Below, in pieces: positions 25,399-34,073 of a stretch of 43,188 nt of DNA; within the stretch, counting starts at the first letter, position 1, and each line of letters opens with the position of its first letter. Below the pieces are notes generated by a model. It saw only the letters and a program-made list of their open reading frames with translations, was not told the origin of the DNA and searched no databases. The translations under genes were made by a program, and so were the position numbers. Origin of the DNA: an uncultured bacterium (GTDB lineage Bacteria > Verrucomicrobiota > Kiritimatiellia > RFP12 > CAIWXQ01); NCBI GenBank assembly GCA_903916675.1, contig CAIWXQ010000035.1, positions 1 through 43,188 of the forward strand, given 5' to 3'.

Positions 25399-28302
25399 AT
25401 GCAGAAGAGTTTCGGCCAGGAGCGGTTTGTGGCAGAGGCGCGGCACGCGCTGGGCCTCAAGGTGGCGCACCGCGTGAGCAAGCTGGGCGGCTATGGGCCG
25501 GCGAGCGAGGTGATTTATGACGGGCATCCGATCGGGTGCCCCTCGGTGCTGGTGGACAGTGCGCGCGGCGCCACCGCGACGTTCATGTCCAACGGATCAG
25601 TCGGGTTTGTGGTAAAGATGCCGGACAATCCGGAGGTCAAGGTGCTGGACGGGCATTTCGATCTTCTGGAGAAGAAGGAGACGGGCGTTCCGTCATCCAA
25701 CGTCTGGCTGACACTCTCCGGCGGCCGAGCACCGATCGTGGCCTCGCTGATGAACCCGTCCAACAACCACAACTGCCCTGCGGTGCGGGTGCGCGTGGTA
25801 AAGCTGGGCGATCCGAACCGCGCCATGTGGTACTGCGCCTGGTTCGAGCCTGTGGCGGGAGTCCGGCTGGTGACAGCCGTGCGGCTGTCGCTGCGGCATA
25901 CGGTCAGCGGCCCGGCGCTGCTGCGCGAAATCTTCGTGGAGAATCAAGGGCGCAAGCAGGCTGCCGGAAATCTCTGGACCAATTACTTCCTCCCCGGCAC
26001 GCAGCGGTTCGTCTACAACAAGTCGAGCTGGTACGACGCTGGCTGCCCGATGACGCTCGACGACACGGTCATGACGGCGCGCGTGCCGTACAGCGACATG
26101 ATACAGATCAAGCGGCAACACGGCGAGACCCGCAACCTGAAGCCCGTGGATGCGACGTGCGACGCCACGACTTTCCTGGGCGACACCTCCATCCTGTCAA
26201 CCCTGCCGGCCTCGGTCCTGCGCGGAAAGATGCAGAAGGGCGGGGCGGGGCGCCGGCTCAACCGCTTTTGCACGTCGGCGCTGGCTGCCAACCAGTTCAC
26301 CTTCCGCCTGGGCAAGGGCGAGTTCGCCACCCTGCGGCAGAGCCTGCTCTACGTGACGGACGCAGCTGCCTGCGCATCTTTCCGTAAGCTCTCCGAGTAT
26401 CGCGACCCGAGTTATACGGCGATGTCGGCGGCGTTCCAGCGCGCCTCTCGTACGCTGCTGCGGCAGACGGACATCCATAAGGGGCTCGACGCGGCGGTGC
26501 CGGTCGCGGTGCAGCGTGGCTGGCCGTTCTTTGAGGTGCAGTGTCCGGCCGAGCCGGTGGTGGCCGAGTACGCCAATTCGGTCTGGACTGGCGTGCAGGA
26601 TCTGTACGAGAACTGCCGCGCGCACGGCGCGAAGCTGGCCGACGGCATCGAGCTCGGCACGCGCGACCGCGGCCAGGACATGTGGCCCATGCTCAAGGAG
26701 AATCCAGGACGCGTGCGCACCGATCTGGTGCATGCCATGAGCTTTATGTATGTCACGCACGAGGGGGCATTCCCCGCGGACCGGCCGCTCACACTTCGCG
26801 AGAAGCTGCACGGCATGTTCCCTCGACAGTATCCGAGCCACTGGTCCAACCGCACCATCGAGGTGCGCAACGACAACCGGCCGTACACCGACAGCCCGCT
26901 CTGGCTGGTTAACTCGCTCTGCATGTATCTTCGCGAGACCGGCGACGTCTCGATCCTGTTCGAGCCTGTGCAGACCGTGTCGCTGATTCTGCCGGACACA
27001 CCAGAGTCCTCCGGGATCGTCGGCCACGCGAAGACCCTGCGGATTGCGGAGGTGGCGCGCGAGATCTTCGCCTGCTTCGAGCGGCACGTCGGAGACTCCC
27101 CGTACGGACTGGCGCAGATTCTTTACGGCGACTGGTGCGATCCGGTCGACATGTTCGGCACGTCCGAGATCGGCAACGCCAAGACCCGGGGCCGTGGCCG
27201 CGGCGCGCAGGTCCGGCTCTCTGGACATTTGTTCCTGACGCTGGTGGAGGTGATCGACACATTCGCCAGCCGCCCGATAGCGGCGCGGCTGGCGCGCGAG
27301 GGGATTCAGGTGGACCTGGCGCGGCTGCAGACCTTCGCGGACCGCCTACGCCGCAGCATCGTGAAGGTGGCGTGGGAAGACGGCGAGGGGAAGAACTTCC
27401 CGGCCGCCTTCCTGAACTGCATCCACGAGCTGAAGGCCGACGGCTCGCGGCCGGACTACGCCGCGGGCGAGACCGGCTACACGCTGGGGTCATTCCATGG
27501 GCGCGATTTCGACGGCATCAACCGCCGTGAACTCAACGCCCAGGCATACGCTCTGGAGATGCTCCTGACGCAACGCGCCTACCTGACGCCAGTTCCTGGC
27601 ACGGAGGCGGTGGTAGCCAGACTGTTGCGCACGGTGGACCGCCTGTTCTTCGACGAAAAGCTGGGACTGATGATGTTCTCCAAACCGATGGCGAACAACG
27701 CCCATGCCGTGGCGCTGTGTGGGCGCATGGGGCTGGTGCCGCCGGGCACGGCTGAGAACGGCGAATATCACCATTGCCAGGTGATGATGCACCGGTTCCG
27801 CCTTTCGGCGGCCGGGCAGGCGGACACGGTCTGGAAGCAGTTCAAGCCCATGATGTCGGCCCTGCGCGACGAGACGCTGGCAGGGCCATTCGAGACGCCG
27901 GCCACCTCGTATGTTTCAGACAAGGACGATCCGCACTTCGCCAAGGGGATGTATTTCGGGCTTTCAGGGTCCGTGGACTGGATTGTGGAAGTCTTTCATA
28001 AACTGGCGGGGCTGAGTTTCTCCCTGCACGATCCGAGCCAGCCGGCTATCCGCGTGGAGCCGAATCTTCCCGCGGCCATGGAGCATGCCATGACATTCCG
28101 GCGGATGGTGCACTGTTCGACCGGGCCGGGGACCTACCGGGCGATCCCGTTGCAGGTGGAGATTGCGCGGGAAGGGGGCGGGAAGAAACTCCTGAAGCAG
28201 GTAATCTTCATCAATGGCAAGTGCCGCGCCAAGGCGGAAATCGCGAAGCTGGACGGGCTTGACCGGATCGACATCCGGATTGTCAGGCGGTTCGGGGCGT
28301 AA
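25399..28302 (+). CDS. GH94-type glycoside phosphorylase (large)
   Basis: 967 residues, cytoplasmic (no signal peptide). The N-terminal beta-sandwich domain (about 30-330) is followed by an (alpha/alpha)6 barrel. Family signatures are GTRDRGQDMWPML (from residue 420), YTDSPLWLVNSLCMYLRETGD, YGDWCDPVD (Asp578, Asp581; the GDWND general-acid motif of GH94 with Asn replaced by Cys) and GETGYTLGSFHGRDFDG late. GH94 enzymes reversibly phosphorolyse beta-linked disaccharides or oligoglucosides (cellobiose, chitobiose, laminaribiose, beta-1,2-glucans). Specificity cannot be read here. ATG 25399 is preferred over 25378 because GGAAGAGG lies 7 nt upstream. It could process a product of the glucoamylase-like enzyme at 3636, though they are 20 kb apart. 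Confidence 0.88.
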   Translation: MQKSFGQERFVAEARHALGLKVAHRVSKLGGYGPASEVIYDGHPIGCPSVLVDSARGATATFMSNGSVGFVVKMPDNPEVKVLDGHFDLLEKKETGVPSSNVWLTLSGGRAPIVASLMNPSNNHNCPAVRVRVVKLGDPNRAMWYCAWFEPVAGVRLVTAVRLSLRHTVSGPALLREIFVENQGRKQAAGNLWTNYFLPGTQRFVYNKSSWYDAGCPMTLDDTVMTARVPYSDMIQIKRQHGETRNLKPVDATCDATTFLGDTSILSTLPASVLRGKMQKGGAGRRLNRFCTSALAANQFTFRLGKGEFATLRQSLLYVTDAAACASFRKLSEYRDPSYTAMSAAFQRASRTLLRQTDIHKGLDAAVPVAVQRGWPFFEVQCPAEPVVAEYANSVWTGVQDLYENCRAHGAKLADGIELGTRDRGQDMWPMLKENPGRVRTDLVHAMSFMYVTHEGAFPADRPLTLREKLHGMFPRQYPSHWSNRTIEVRNDNRPYTDSPLWLVNSLCMYLRETGDVSILFEPVQTVSLILPDTPESSGIVGHAKTLRIAEVAREIFACFERHVGDSPYGLAQILYGDWCDPVDMFGTSEIGNAKTRGRGRGAQVRLSGHLFLTLVEVIDTFASRPIAARLAREGIQVDLARLQTFADRLRRSIVKVAWEDGEGKNFPAAFLNCIHELKADGSRPDYAAGETGYTLGSFHGRDFDGINRRELNAQAYALEMLLTQRAYLTPVPGTEAVVARLLRTVDRLFFDEKLGLMMFSKPMANNAHAVALCGRMGLVPPGTAENGEYHHCQVMMHRFRLSAAGQADTVWKQFKPMMSALRDETLAGPFETPATSYVSDKDDPHFAKGMYFGLSGSVDWIVEVFHKLAGLSFSLHDPSQPAIRVEPNLPAAMEHAMTFRRMVHCSTGPGTYRAIPLQVEIAREGGGKKLLKQVIFINGKCRAKAEIAKLDGLDRIDIRIVRRFGA

Positions 28303-28575
28303 GGGCGGCTTTTGGGTGAAGGCAGAAGCTTCCGCGTGCCTTGGACTGCCGAATTCTATCTCGAATGAGTGGCATGCGGCTGGCCATTTTTGTGGATTGA
28401 CGAAAACCGCGGAATTATGCGCGCTAAACATTCATAACCTATTGAATATTAACGGATTGCATTTTCAGCAACTAGCTGCTTTTTTCTTTGACATATCCGC
28501 CGTTTCTGTCAAAATTTGTGCCTCATTTAACCCAGAAAGGCGGAGTGGGTTGCCGCTGCGGTTAAAGGATTATTT
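28303..28575 (+). promoter_or_regulatory. AT-rich promoter region of the fab cluster
   Basis: 273-bp gap, strikingly AT-rich after 28425. A perfect -35 TTGACA lies at 28488-28493. With a 17-bp spacer the -10 position reads AAAATT (28511-28516), a poor match, so activator help or a different start is possible. AAAGGA precedes the fabD ATG. No gene is seen. Confidence 0.4.
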
Positions 28576-29499
28576 ATGACTGGTAAAGTATGTGTTTTTG
28601 CCGGGCAAGGCGCCCAGTTCGTGGGGATGGGTAAGGACCTGGCCGCGGCGGATCCGGCGATTCTGGCGCTATTCGACCGGGCCAATCAGGTGCTGGGATT
28701 TGACCTCAAGAAGATCTGCTTTGAGGGGCCAGCCGAGGAACTGACCCGTTCCAACCACTGCCAGCCGGCGATTTTCGTGGCCAGCGTGGCCTGTTTCACG
28801 GCCTTTCAGAAAAAAGTTCCGGGCGCCGTGTTCCAAGCGGCGGCAGGGTTGAGCCTGGGCGAATGGACAGCGCTGCACGTGGCAGGTGTGCTGGACTTCG
28901 ACAGCACGCTGCGGGTTCTGGAGGCGCGCGGCCGCTTCATGCAGCAGGCATGCGAGGAACAGGCGGGCGGCATGGTGAGCGTGATGGGCGCGACCATGGA
29001 TCAGCTCCTGGAGATCTGCGCCAAGGCCGGGGTCGTAATGGCAAACATCAATTCGGACGTCCAGGTCGTGCTTTCCGGAAGCAAGGCCAGCGTGGCGGAG
29101 GCGGAGAAACTGGCGGCCGCGGCCGGACTGAAGTGCATTGTGCTGAACGTGGCCGGCGCGTTTCATTCGCCCCTGATGGGTTCGGCACGCGAGCGCCTGG
29201 CCGCGGTGCTGAAGGGCGTGCCCTTTCACGCGCCACGCCTGCCGGTGCTGGCGAACGTGACAGGGCAGCTGCATTCGGCGGACGGCAATGCGATCCGCGA
29301 GGCCATGCTGCGGCAGGTGTCCGAGTCCGTGCGTTGGGCCGACTGCGTGCGCTCAGCCATGGCTGCCGGCGCGAAGACCTTTGTGGAGTTCGGGCCGGGC
29401 AAGGTGCTCTCCGGGCTGATCAAGCGGATTGATAAGCAGAACACGGTCCTGAACGTGCAGGACGCCGTGACGCTGGAGCAGGCGGCGGCGGTGAATTGA
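28576..29499 (+). CDS. fabD: malonyl-CoA:ACP transacylase
   Basis: 307 residues, standard FabD length. It opens with VCVFAGQGAQFVGMGKDL. The nucleophile elbow is GLSLGEW with catalytic Ser93; the usual His before it (GHSLGE) is Leu here. His197 in AGAFHSPLM completes the dyad, and EFGPGKVLSGL is near the end. It loads malonyl groups onto ACP, the first committed step of fatty-acid elongation. The order fabD-fabG-acpP-fabF and the strong ribosome binding site AAAGGA support a biosynthetic operon. fabH and plsX, often upstream, are absent; GH94 is upstream instead. Confidence 0.96.
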   Translation: MTGKVCVFAGQGAQFVGMGKDLAAADPAILALFDRANQVLGFDLKKICFEGPAEELTRSNHCQPAIFVASVACFTAFQKKVPGAVFQAAAGLSLGEWTALHVAGVLDFDSTLRVLEARGRFMQQACEEQAGGMVSVMGATMDQLLEICAKAGVVMANINSDVQVVLSGSKASVAEAEKLAAAAGLKCIVLNVAGAFHSPLMGSARERLAAVLKGVPFHAPRLPVLANVTGQLHSADGNAIREAMLRQVSESVRWADCVRSAMAAGAKTFVEFGPGKVLSGLIKRIDKQNTVLNVQDAVTLEQAAAVN

Positions 29500-29505
29500 A
29501 TTAGG

Positions 29506-29551
29506 AATTGCGAATTGGCGGATGCAGTCTCATCATTCGTAATTCGCAATT
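29506..29551. repeat. Inverted repeat between fabD and fabG
   Basis: AATTGCGAATT (29506-29516) and AATTCGCAATT (29541-29551) form an 11-bp perfect stem with a 24-nt loop, the whole gap between the two genes. It is AT-rich with no T-tract, so an mRNA-processing or attenuation hairpin, or a small mobile repeat, is likelier than a terminator. Confidence 0.6.
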
Positions 29552-29563
29552 GAAAGGACTCAT

Positions 29564-30307
29564 ATGGGCAAGTTGGACGGGAAGATTGCAATTGTTACGG
29601 GCGCTGCGCGCGGGATCGGGCGGGCCATCGCCGAAGCGCTGGCGAAGGAAGGCGCTGATCTGGCCCTGTGCGATTGCCAGGTTGAATGGCTGAACGACAC
29701 TGTGGCGGCGGTGCAGGCGTTGGGGCGCAAGGCCATGCCCGGTGCAGCCGACGTCGGCGACGCCGCAGCCGTGGACGCCTTTGTGGCGAAGGTCCAGGAG
29801 CATTACGGGCGGATCGACATCCTGGTCAACAATGCCGGCATCACCCGCGACAAGCTGCTGATCCGCATGTCCGACGAGGACTGGGACCAGGTTCTCCGCA
29901 TCAATCTGACCGGTGCCTTCCTGCTTTCGCGCGCCACAGCCAAGATCATGATGAAGCAGCGGAGCGGATGCATGGTCAACATTGCTTCCATTATCGGCTT
30001 GATCGGCAACGCCGGTCAGTGTAATTATGCGGCATCCAAGGCGGGTCTCATCGCCGTGACCAAGTCGATGGCGAAGGAGCTCGCGGGGCGCGGCATCCGC
30101 GTGAACGCCGTGGCGCCGGGTTTCATCGTGTCCAAGATGACGGACGCGTTGTCGGAGGAAGTGCGCAACCAGATGATGGCGGCCATTCCGGCGGGGCGTT
30201 TTGGCACGGCGGAAGACGTGGCCAGAAGCGTTGTGTTTCTGGCGTCGGACGACGCAGCCTACGTGACTGGCCAGGTGTTGAGTGTCAACGGCGGGATGGT
30301 GATGTGA
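29564..30307 (+). CDS. fabG: 3-oxoacyl-ACP reductase
   Basis: 247-residue short-chain dehydrogenase. The NADPH-binding motif is [16 protein letters not shown] (about residues 9-24), followed by NNAG near 86-89. The catalytic Ser142, Tyr155 and Lys159 are in NIASIIG and YAASKAG. FabG-type features are [13 protein letters not shown] and [14 protein letters not shown] at the C-terminus. It reduces the keto group formed by FabF on ACP-bound chains. AAAGGA lies 7 nt before the ATG. Confidence 0.97.
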   Translation: MGKLDGKIAIVTGAARGIGRAIAEALAKEGADLALCDCQVEWLNDTVAAVQALGRKAMPGAADVGDAAAVDAFVAKVQEHYGRIDILVNNAGITRDKLLIRMSDEDWDQVLRINLTGAFLLSRATAKIMMKQRSGCMVNIASIIGLIGNAGQCNYAASKAGLIAVTKSMAKELAGRGIRVNAVAPGFIVSKMTDALSEEVRNQMMAAIPAGRFGTAEDVARSVVFLASDDAAYVTGQVLSVNGGMVM

Positions 30308-30327
30308 GACGGTTCGGGCCGTTTCAT
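30304..30327 (+). terminator. Hairpin between fabG and acpP
   Basis: GAGACGG (30306-30312) and CCGTTTC (30319-30325) form a stem (one G-U pair) closed by TTCGGG. It extends by two further pairs and overlaps the fabG stop. There is no T-tract, so it more likely sets relative mRNA stability in favour of acpP than ends transcription. Confidence 0.4.
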
Positions 30328-30356
30328 CAGTGTAAACGAGTCAAGGAGAGGGCCTC

Positions 30357-30605
30357 ATGGCAAGCAAACTTGAAGATCGCGTGAAAGAGATCATCGTGGA
30401 GCAGCTGGGCGTGAACGCCGAGCAAGTGACGTCGCAGGCGTCCTTCATCGACGATCTGGGTGCGGATTCGCTCGACACGGTGGAGCTCATCATGGCGTTC
30501 GAAGAGGAATTCGGCGCCGAGATCCCCGACGAGGAAGCCGAGAAACTCACCACCGTCGGTAAGGTGGCCGAGTACTTGAAGAGCAAGGGCTTTGACAAGG
30601 AATAG
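30357..30605 (+). CDS. acpP: acyl carrier protein
   Basis: 82 residues. The phosphopantetheine attachment site is Ser38 in [11 protein letters not shown], preceded by the conserved FIDDLG and followed by [18 protein letters not shown]. It is acidic and helical as for all AcpP. It carries the growing chain for FabD, FabG and FabF. The strong ribosome binding site AAGGAGAGG precedes the ATG, consistent with the need for high expression. Confidence 0.98.
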   Translation: MASKLEDRVKEIIVEQLGVNAEQVTSQASFIDDLGADSLDTVELIMAFEEEFGAEIPDEEAEKLTTVGKVAEYLKSKGFDKE

Positions 30606-30623
30606 CGAGCCCGTCTCTCCTGT

Positions 30624-30656
30624 GGCCGGGGTGGGCAAGCGGTTGTCCCCCCGGTC
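30624..30656 (+). terminator. Candidate terminator or attenuator after acpP
   Basis: GGCCGGGG (30624-30631) pairs with CCCCGGTC (30649-30656, one G-U), followed by TTCTTGCT. It could let extra acpP message accumulate ahead of fabF. Confidence 0.4.
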
Positions 30657-30680
30657 TTCTTGCTATCTTGCAGGTGGTGT

Positions 30681-31913
30681 ATGAAAAGAGTCGTTGTCAC
30701 CGGAATGGGCGCCGTTTCCCCGGTTGGGACCGGTCTGGCACCCTTTTGGCAGAGCATCACCGCGGGCAAGAGCGGTATTACGCGAATCGATCGGTTCGAC
30801 CCGAAGGACTTCTCTACGCAGATCGCGGGGCAGGTCCGCGATCTGGTGGCCGACACATTCATTCCGCCCAAGGAACAGCGGCGCATGGACCGCTTCTGCG
30901 TGTATGCCATTTGCGGCGCCAAGATGGCGGTCGCGGATGCCGGTATCGATTTTTCCCAGGGGGACCAGGAACGCTGTGGCGTGGCTGTGAGCGCCGGCAT
31001 GGGCGGTATCGCGACCCTCGAAGAGGAAGCCAAAACCCTGCGTGAAAAGGGGCCCCGCCGCGTCTCGCCGTTCTGCGTTCCCTCCATGATCCCCAACATT
31101 CCCTCCGGCCTGATTGCCATCGAGTTCGGCCTGAAGGGGCCGAATTTCGCCGTGGTCACGGCCTGCGCTTCCGCGCTGCATTCGATCGGCTTCGCCTTTC
31201 GCTCCATCCAATGCGGCGAGTGCGATGTTATGATCGCAGGCGGCGCTGAGGCCACCATTACGCCGCTGGGCGTGGCGTCCTTCGCCTCGATGCGCGCGCT
31301 CAGCACCCGCAACGACAACCCGGCCGCCGCCAGCCGTCCGTTCGACAAGGACCGCGACGGCTTTGTGATGGGCGAGGGCGCGGGCATCCTGGTAATCGAG
31401 GAGTACGAGCACGCCGTTCGCCGCGGCGCGCGGATTTATGCCGAACTGGCCGGCTTTGGCATGACCTGCGACGCCTTCCACATGACTGCGCCGTGCGACG
31501 ATGGCGACGGCGCGCGCCGCGCCATGCTGCGCGCCATGGAGAGCGCGAAGCTCAATCCCTCGGACGTGGACTACATCAACGCGCACGGCACCAGCACGCC
31601 GCTCGGCGACAAGGGCGAGACCCTGGCCATCAAGCGCGCGCTCGGTGAGGCCGCGAAAAAGGCGATGGTTTCCTCCACCAAGTCCATGACCGGCCACCTG
31701 CTGGGCGGCGCCGGCGGCATCGAATCCGTGGCCTGCGTGCTGGCGCTGCATCACGGCATTGTTCCGCCGACGATCAACTACACCACGCCGGATCCGGACT
31801 GCGATCTCGACTATGTGCCGAACACCGCCCGCCAGTCGCCGATCCGCGCCTGCCTGAACAACTCGTTCGGGTTTGGCGGTCACAACGCCTGTCTGGCGTT
31901 CCGCAAGGTTTAG
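30681..31913 (+). CDS. fabF: 3-oxoacyl-ACP synthase II
   Basis: 410 residues, the normal length for KAS II. The Cys-His-His triad is Cys162 in TACASALHS, His302 in NAHGTSTPLGD and His339 in MTGHLLGGAG. The C-terminal NNSFGFGGHNA is typical. It condenses malonyl-ACP with acyl-ACP. ATG 30681 is preferred (AGGTGG upstream and canonical MKRVVVTGMGAVSPVG); a start at 30660 would add seven atypical residues. Confidence 0.97.
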   Translation: MKRVVVTGMGAVSPVGTGLAPFWQSITAGKSGITRIDRFDPKDFSTQIAGQVRDLVADTFIPPKEQRRMDRFCVYAICGAKMAVADAGIDFSQGDQERCGVAVSAGMGGIATLEEEAKTLREKGPRRVSPFCVPSMIPNIPSGLIAIEFGLKGPNFAVVTACASALHSIGFAFRSIQCGECDVMIAGGAEATITPLGVASFASMRALSTRNDNPAAASRPFDKDRDGFVMGEGAGILVIEEYEHAVRRGARIYAELAGFGMTCDAFHMTAPCDDGDGARRAMLRAMESAKLNPSDVDYINAHGTSTPLGDKGETLAIKRALGEAAKKAMVSSTKSMTGHLLGGAGGIESVACVLALHHGIVPPTINYTTPDPDCDLDYVPNTARQSPIRACLNNSFGFGGHNACLAFRKV

Positions 31914-31996
31914 GCCCGTGTGCGGACGCGGGGTTGGACGCTGCTGGCCGGAGAGTATTGGCCGTCGCTCCTGACGATTTTTGCAGGAATTGTGGC

Positions 31997-32404
31997 ATGT
32001 CGAATTCCGGTCAGCCAGCCGATCCCGCGCGGCGAGCGCAGCTTGAGCACGAGCTGCGGCGCGACGTGGCGCAACGCCGGCAGAGCTACCGCGAGCAGGC
32101 GCTCAAGATCCTGCCGCATGTCTGCGCAAGCTGTGGGCGTTCCTTCAGCGGGGCGCGACTACGCGAACTGACGGTGCATCACCGCGACCACGACTTTCGC
32201 AACAATCCGCCGGACGGCAGCAACTGGGATCTGCTCTGTCTCTACTGCCACGACCACGAACACGACAAGAGCGTCAGCCTGGGCGGGTATTTCGAGGGGC
32301 GTGCCGCGAAGCGCGACGAGCTGAAGCCGTCTATCTTTTCCCCCTTCGCCGGCCTCGACAAGCTGGTTTCGCCGTCACGGGACTCCGACGCAAAAGAGGA
32401 TTGA
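31997..32404 (+). CDS. HNH endonuclease family protein (YajD-like)
   Basis: 135 residues. The N-terminal helix is basic, then a zinc-binding HNH module follows: Cys43-x-x-Cys46, His61-His62 in LTVHHRDHDFRNNP, Asn76, and Cys81-x-x-Cys84-His85. This layout and length match YajD. HNH folds cleave or nick DNA with a metal; YajD itself is uncharacterised. GGAATTG before the ATG is a modest ribosome site. It lies in the fab region's downstream flank next to a decayed IS element, but no partner gene suggests restriction or phage function. Confidence 0.9.
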   Translation: MSNSGQPADPARRAQLEHELRRDVAQRRQSYREQALKILPHVCASCGRSFSGARLRELTVHHRDHDFRNNPPDGSNWDLLCLYCHDHEHDKSVSLGGYFEGRAAKRDELKPSIFSPFAGLDKLVSPSRDSDAKED

Positions 32405-32430
32405 TCCCCCTCACGGGACATGATCCGTTA

Positions 32431-32745
32431 CACGGCCGCTTCATAGGTCTCGAAGCGTGCCCGTTCCAGAAACTCCTCTAGATGGTCTTCCAGAAGCGCT
32501 CGATCCTTCCCGGCGTCATAGGATGATGCGGCTCACTGCGGATGTGATGCGCCCGGGTTTTGGACTGGACGGTCTGGAAGCGCATTTTGCTGTGCCAGGA
32601 GGCGTGTTGCCTGCCTTTGTCGGTCAGAATCTCCGCGGGCATCCTGTAGGTGACCATGGCCCGGCTGTAGAATTTTCAGTACGGTCTCCGTGGACTGGCC
32701 GCGTAGAGCCCGATGCTGATATTTCGGAGCGTCACACCATTTTAC
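32431..32745 (-). pseudogene. Decayed IS integrase/transposase (rve core) remnant
   Basis: On the minus strand the translated fragments, read across frames, reproduce a transposase integrase core of the IS3/IS481-like superfamily. They are ISIGLYA (near 32729), STETVLKIL, AMVTYRMPAEILTDKGRQ, HHPMTPGRIERFWKTI, a TAG stop at 32478-32480, and EEFLERARFETYEAAV in another frame. At least three frameshifts and a stop break it, and the N-terminal part is missing. It fills most of the 368-bp gap after the HNH gene. No terminal inverted repeats or target duplication were identified. It is dead but shows past insertion here. Confidence 0.8.
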
Positions 32746-32772
32746 GTTCATCCTGATCCCGTCATTCGCAGG

Positions 32773-33834
32773 CTAGGAGAATGCCTCGATCGCAATGTGT
32801 TTGCCGCTGCGCGCGGCTTCCTCGATGGCGAAAACGGTTTGGAGGACTCGCAGGCCCAGCGAGGCGGAGTTGGCGGGCGCCCGTCGTTCGCGCACGGCGC
32901 GGGCCAGTTCGTAGACACCGGCCGACCAGTCCACGCCGTTGGCAGGCTTGGCAGAGGGATCGCCTTCGCGCTCGACCCAGTCGTGCGAATTGCCATGGGC
33001 AATGGTCATCTCGGCATTGAAGTCCATCAGGCGCGAGAGCGACAGGCTGCCGGCGGTGCCATGGATCTCGAGGCCGTGGAGGTTGCTGCCGCGATCCACG
33101 TTGGAGATATCCACGCGCGCCAGGACGCCGGAGCGGAAACGCAGGTGCGCGGAGACGAAGTCCAGCACGTCGACCCGAAACGGCTTGCCGTCGAGGCCGA
33201 TGCGATCGGGGATCAGCGTGCCGCCGCTGGCGGAAACGCTGGCCACGGGTCCGAACCAGTCGATCAGGAGCGACAGCGGGTAGGGGCCAACGTCGAAGAG
33301 CGGGCCTCGGCTGTCACGATAGAATTGGGCGGCACCGGCGTGCCACATCTCCAGAGCGCCATGGAATTGGTCGGCGACGGCCAGCACGGGCCGTCCCAGG
33401 GCGCCACCGGCTAGCAGCTTCTTGACCCGCTGCTGGCGATCCCCAAGCAGAATGAAAGGGGAGCATGCCAGGGTAAGGCCGGAACCGGCTGCGAGATTGA
33501 CCAGCGTGCGCCCGTCGTCAACAGACTGGGCCAGTGGTTTCTCCAAGAGGACATGCTTGCCGGCTTGCAGAGCCTGCTTGGCAAGCGGTGCGTGCTGAGG
33601 CGGCGGCGCGAGGATCACGACGGCATCCAGGTCCGGGTCGGCGCAGACGGCCTCCATGGATGCGTAGGCGCGGCCGCCGTACTTGGCTGTCAGGGTGTCG
33701 GCGCGGCCGGGAACCGGGTCGCAGGCGCCGGCCAAAACGATGCCCTCCTTATCGGCGCGCCGCTGGCAATAGTCGAGGTAGAAACCGGCGATCGCGCCGG
33801 CACCAGCAACCGCGAAACGGAACGGTCGGCTCAT
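32773..33834 (-). CDS. Gfo/Idh/MocA-family NAD(P)-dependent oxidoreductase
   Basis: 353 residues. A Rossmann fold opens with FAVAGAGAIAG (residues 8-16), followed by the family's EKPLA motif (Glu98-Lys99-Pro100, the catalytic lysine). DVGPYPLSLLIDWFG marks the substrate-binding half. It oxidises or reduces a sugar, inositol or related polyol; the substrate is unknown. ATG 33834 is chosen over 33846 because GGTGA sits 5 nt upstream of it. Divergent to the TIM-barrel isomerase at 34074, a pairing common in sugar and inositol catabolism. Confidence 0.9.
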   Translation of the reverse strand: MSRPFRFAVAGAGAIAGFYLDYCQRRADKEGIVLAGACDPVPGRADTLTAKYGGRAYASMEAVCADPDLDAVVILAPPPQHAPLAKQALQAGKHVLLEKPLAQSVDDGRTLVNLAAGSGLTLACSPFILLGDRQQRVKKLLAGGALGRPVLAVADQFHGALEMWHAGAAQFYRDSRGPLFDVGPYPLSLLIDWFGPVASVSASGGTLIPDRIGLDGKPFRVDVLDFVSAHLRFRSGVLARVDISNVDRGSNLHGLEIHGTAGSLSLSRLMDFNAEMTIAHGNSHDWVEREGDPSAKPANGVDWSAGVYELARAVRERRAPANSASLGLRVLQTVFAIEEAARSGKHIAIEAFS

Positions 33835-33979
33835 ATCTTCACCCATCGTGTGTGTGCCAGAGAAATCGCCGCGGGGCTGAAGGGCTTTCTACGAACGGCC
33901 GGGCCCGCCATCCAACGACTGGTGCACATGGCTATTCTTAAATAAATTGGCTCCCCCGGCAACGCGTTTTTACGGCAGC

Positions 33980-34003
33980 GCACGTACTGCGCGCAGGACG
34001 TGC
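33980..34003. promoter_or_regulatory. Candidate operator palindrome between divergent sugar genes
   Basis: GCACGT-A-CTGCG-CGCAG-G-ACGTGC is a 24-bp near-perfect palindrome (one mismatch pair) in the 239-bp divergent gap. It is 71 bp before the isomerase start. A repressor site controlling both genes is plausible, but no regulator is adjacent. Confidence 0.4.
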
Positions 34004-34041
34004 AGCGTACGCATATGGAGTCGCGCCCACCAGCGGCGTCG

Positions 34042-34053
34042 TGCTATAGTTTT
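34042..34053 (+). promoter_or_regulatory. Extended -10 element TGCTATAGTTTT
   Basis: Same TGCTATAGTTT as at 16436, 21 bp before the GTG at 34074. AAGGAG at 34059-34064 is the ribosome site. No good -35 is seen. Confidence 0.45.
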
Positions 34054-34073
34054 AAGGCAAAGGAGATGGTTGC

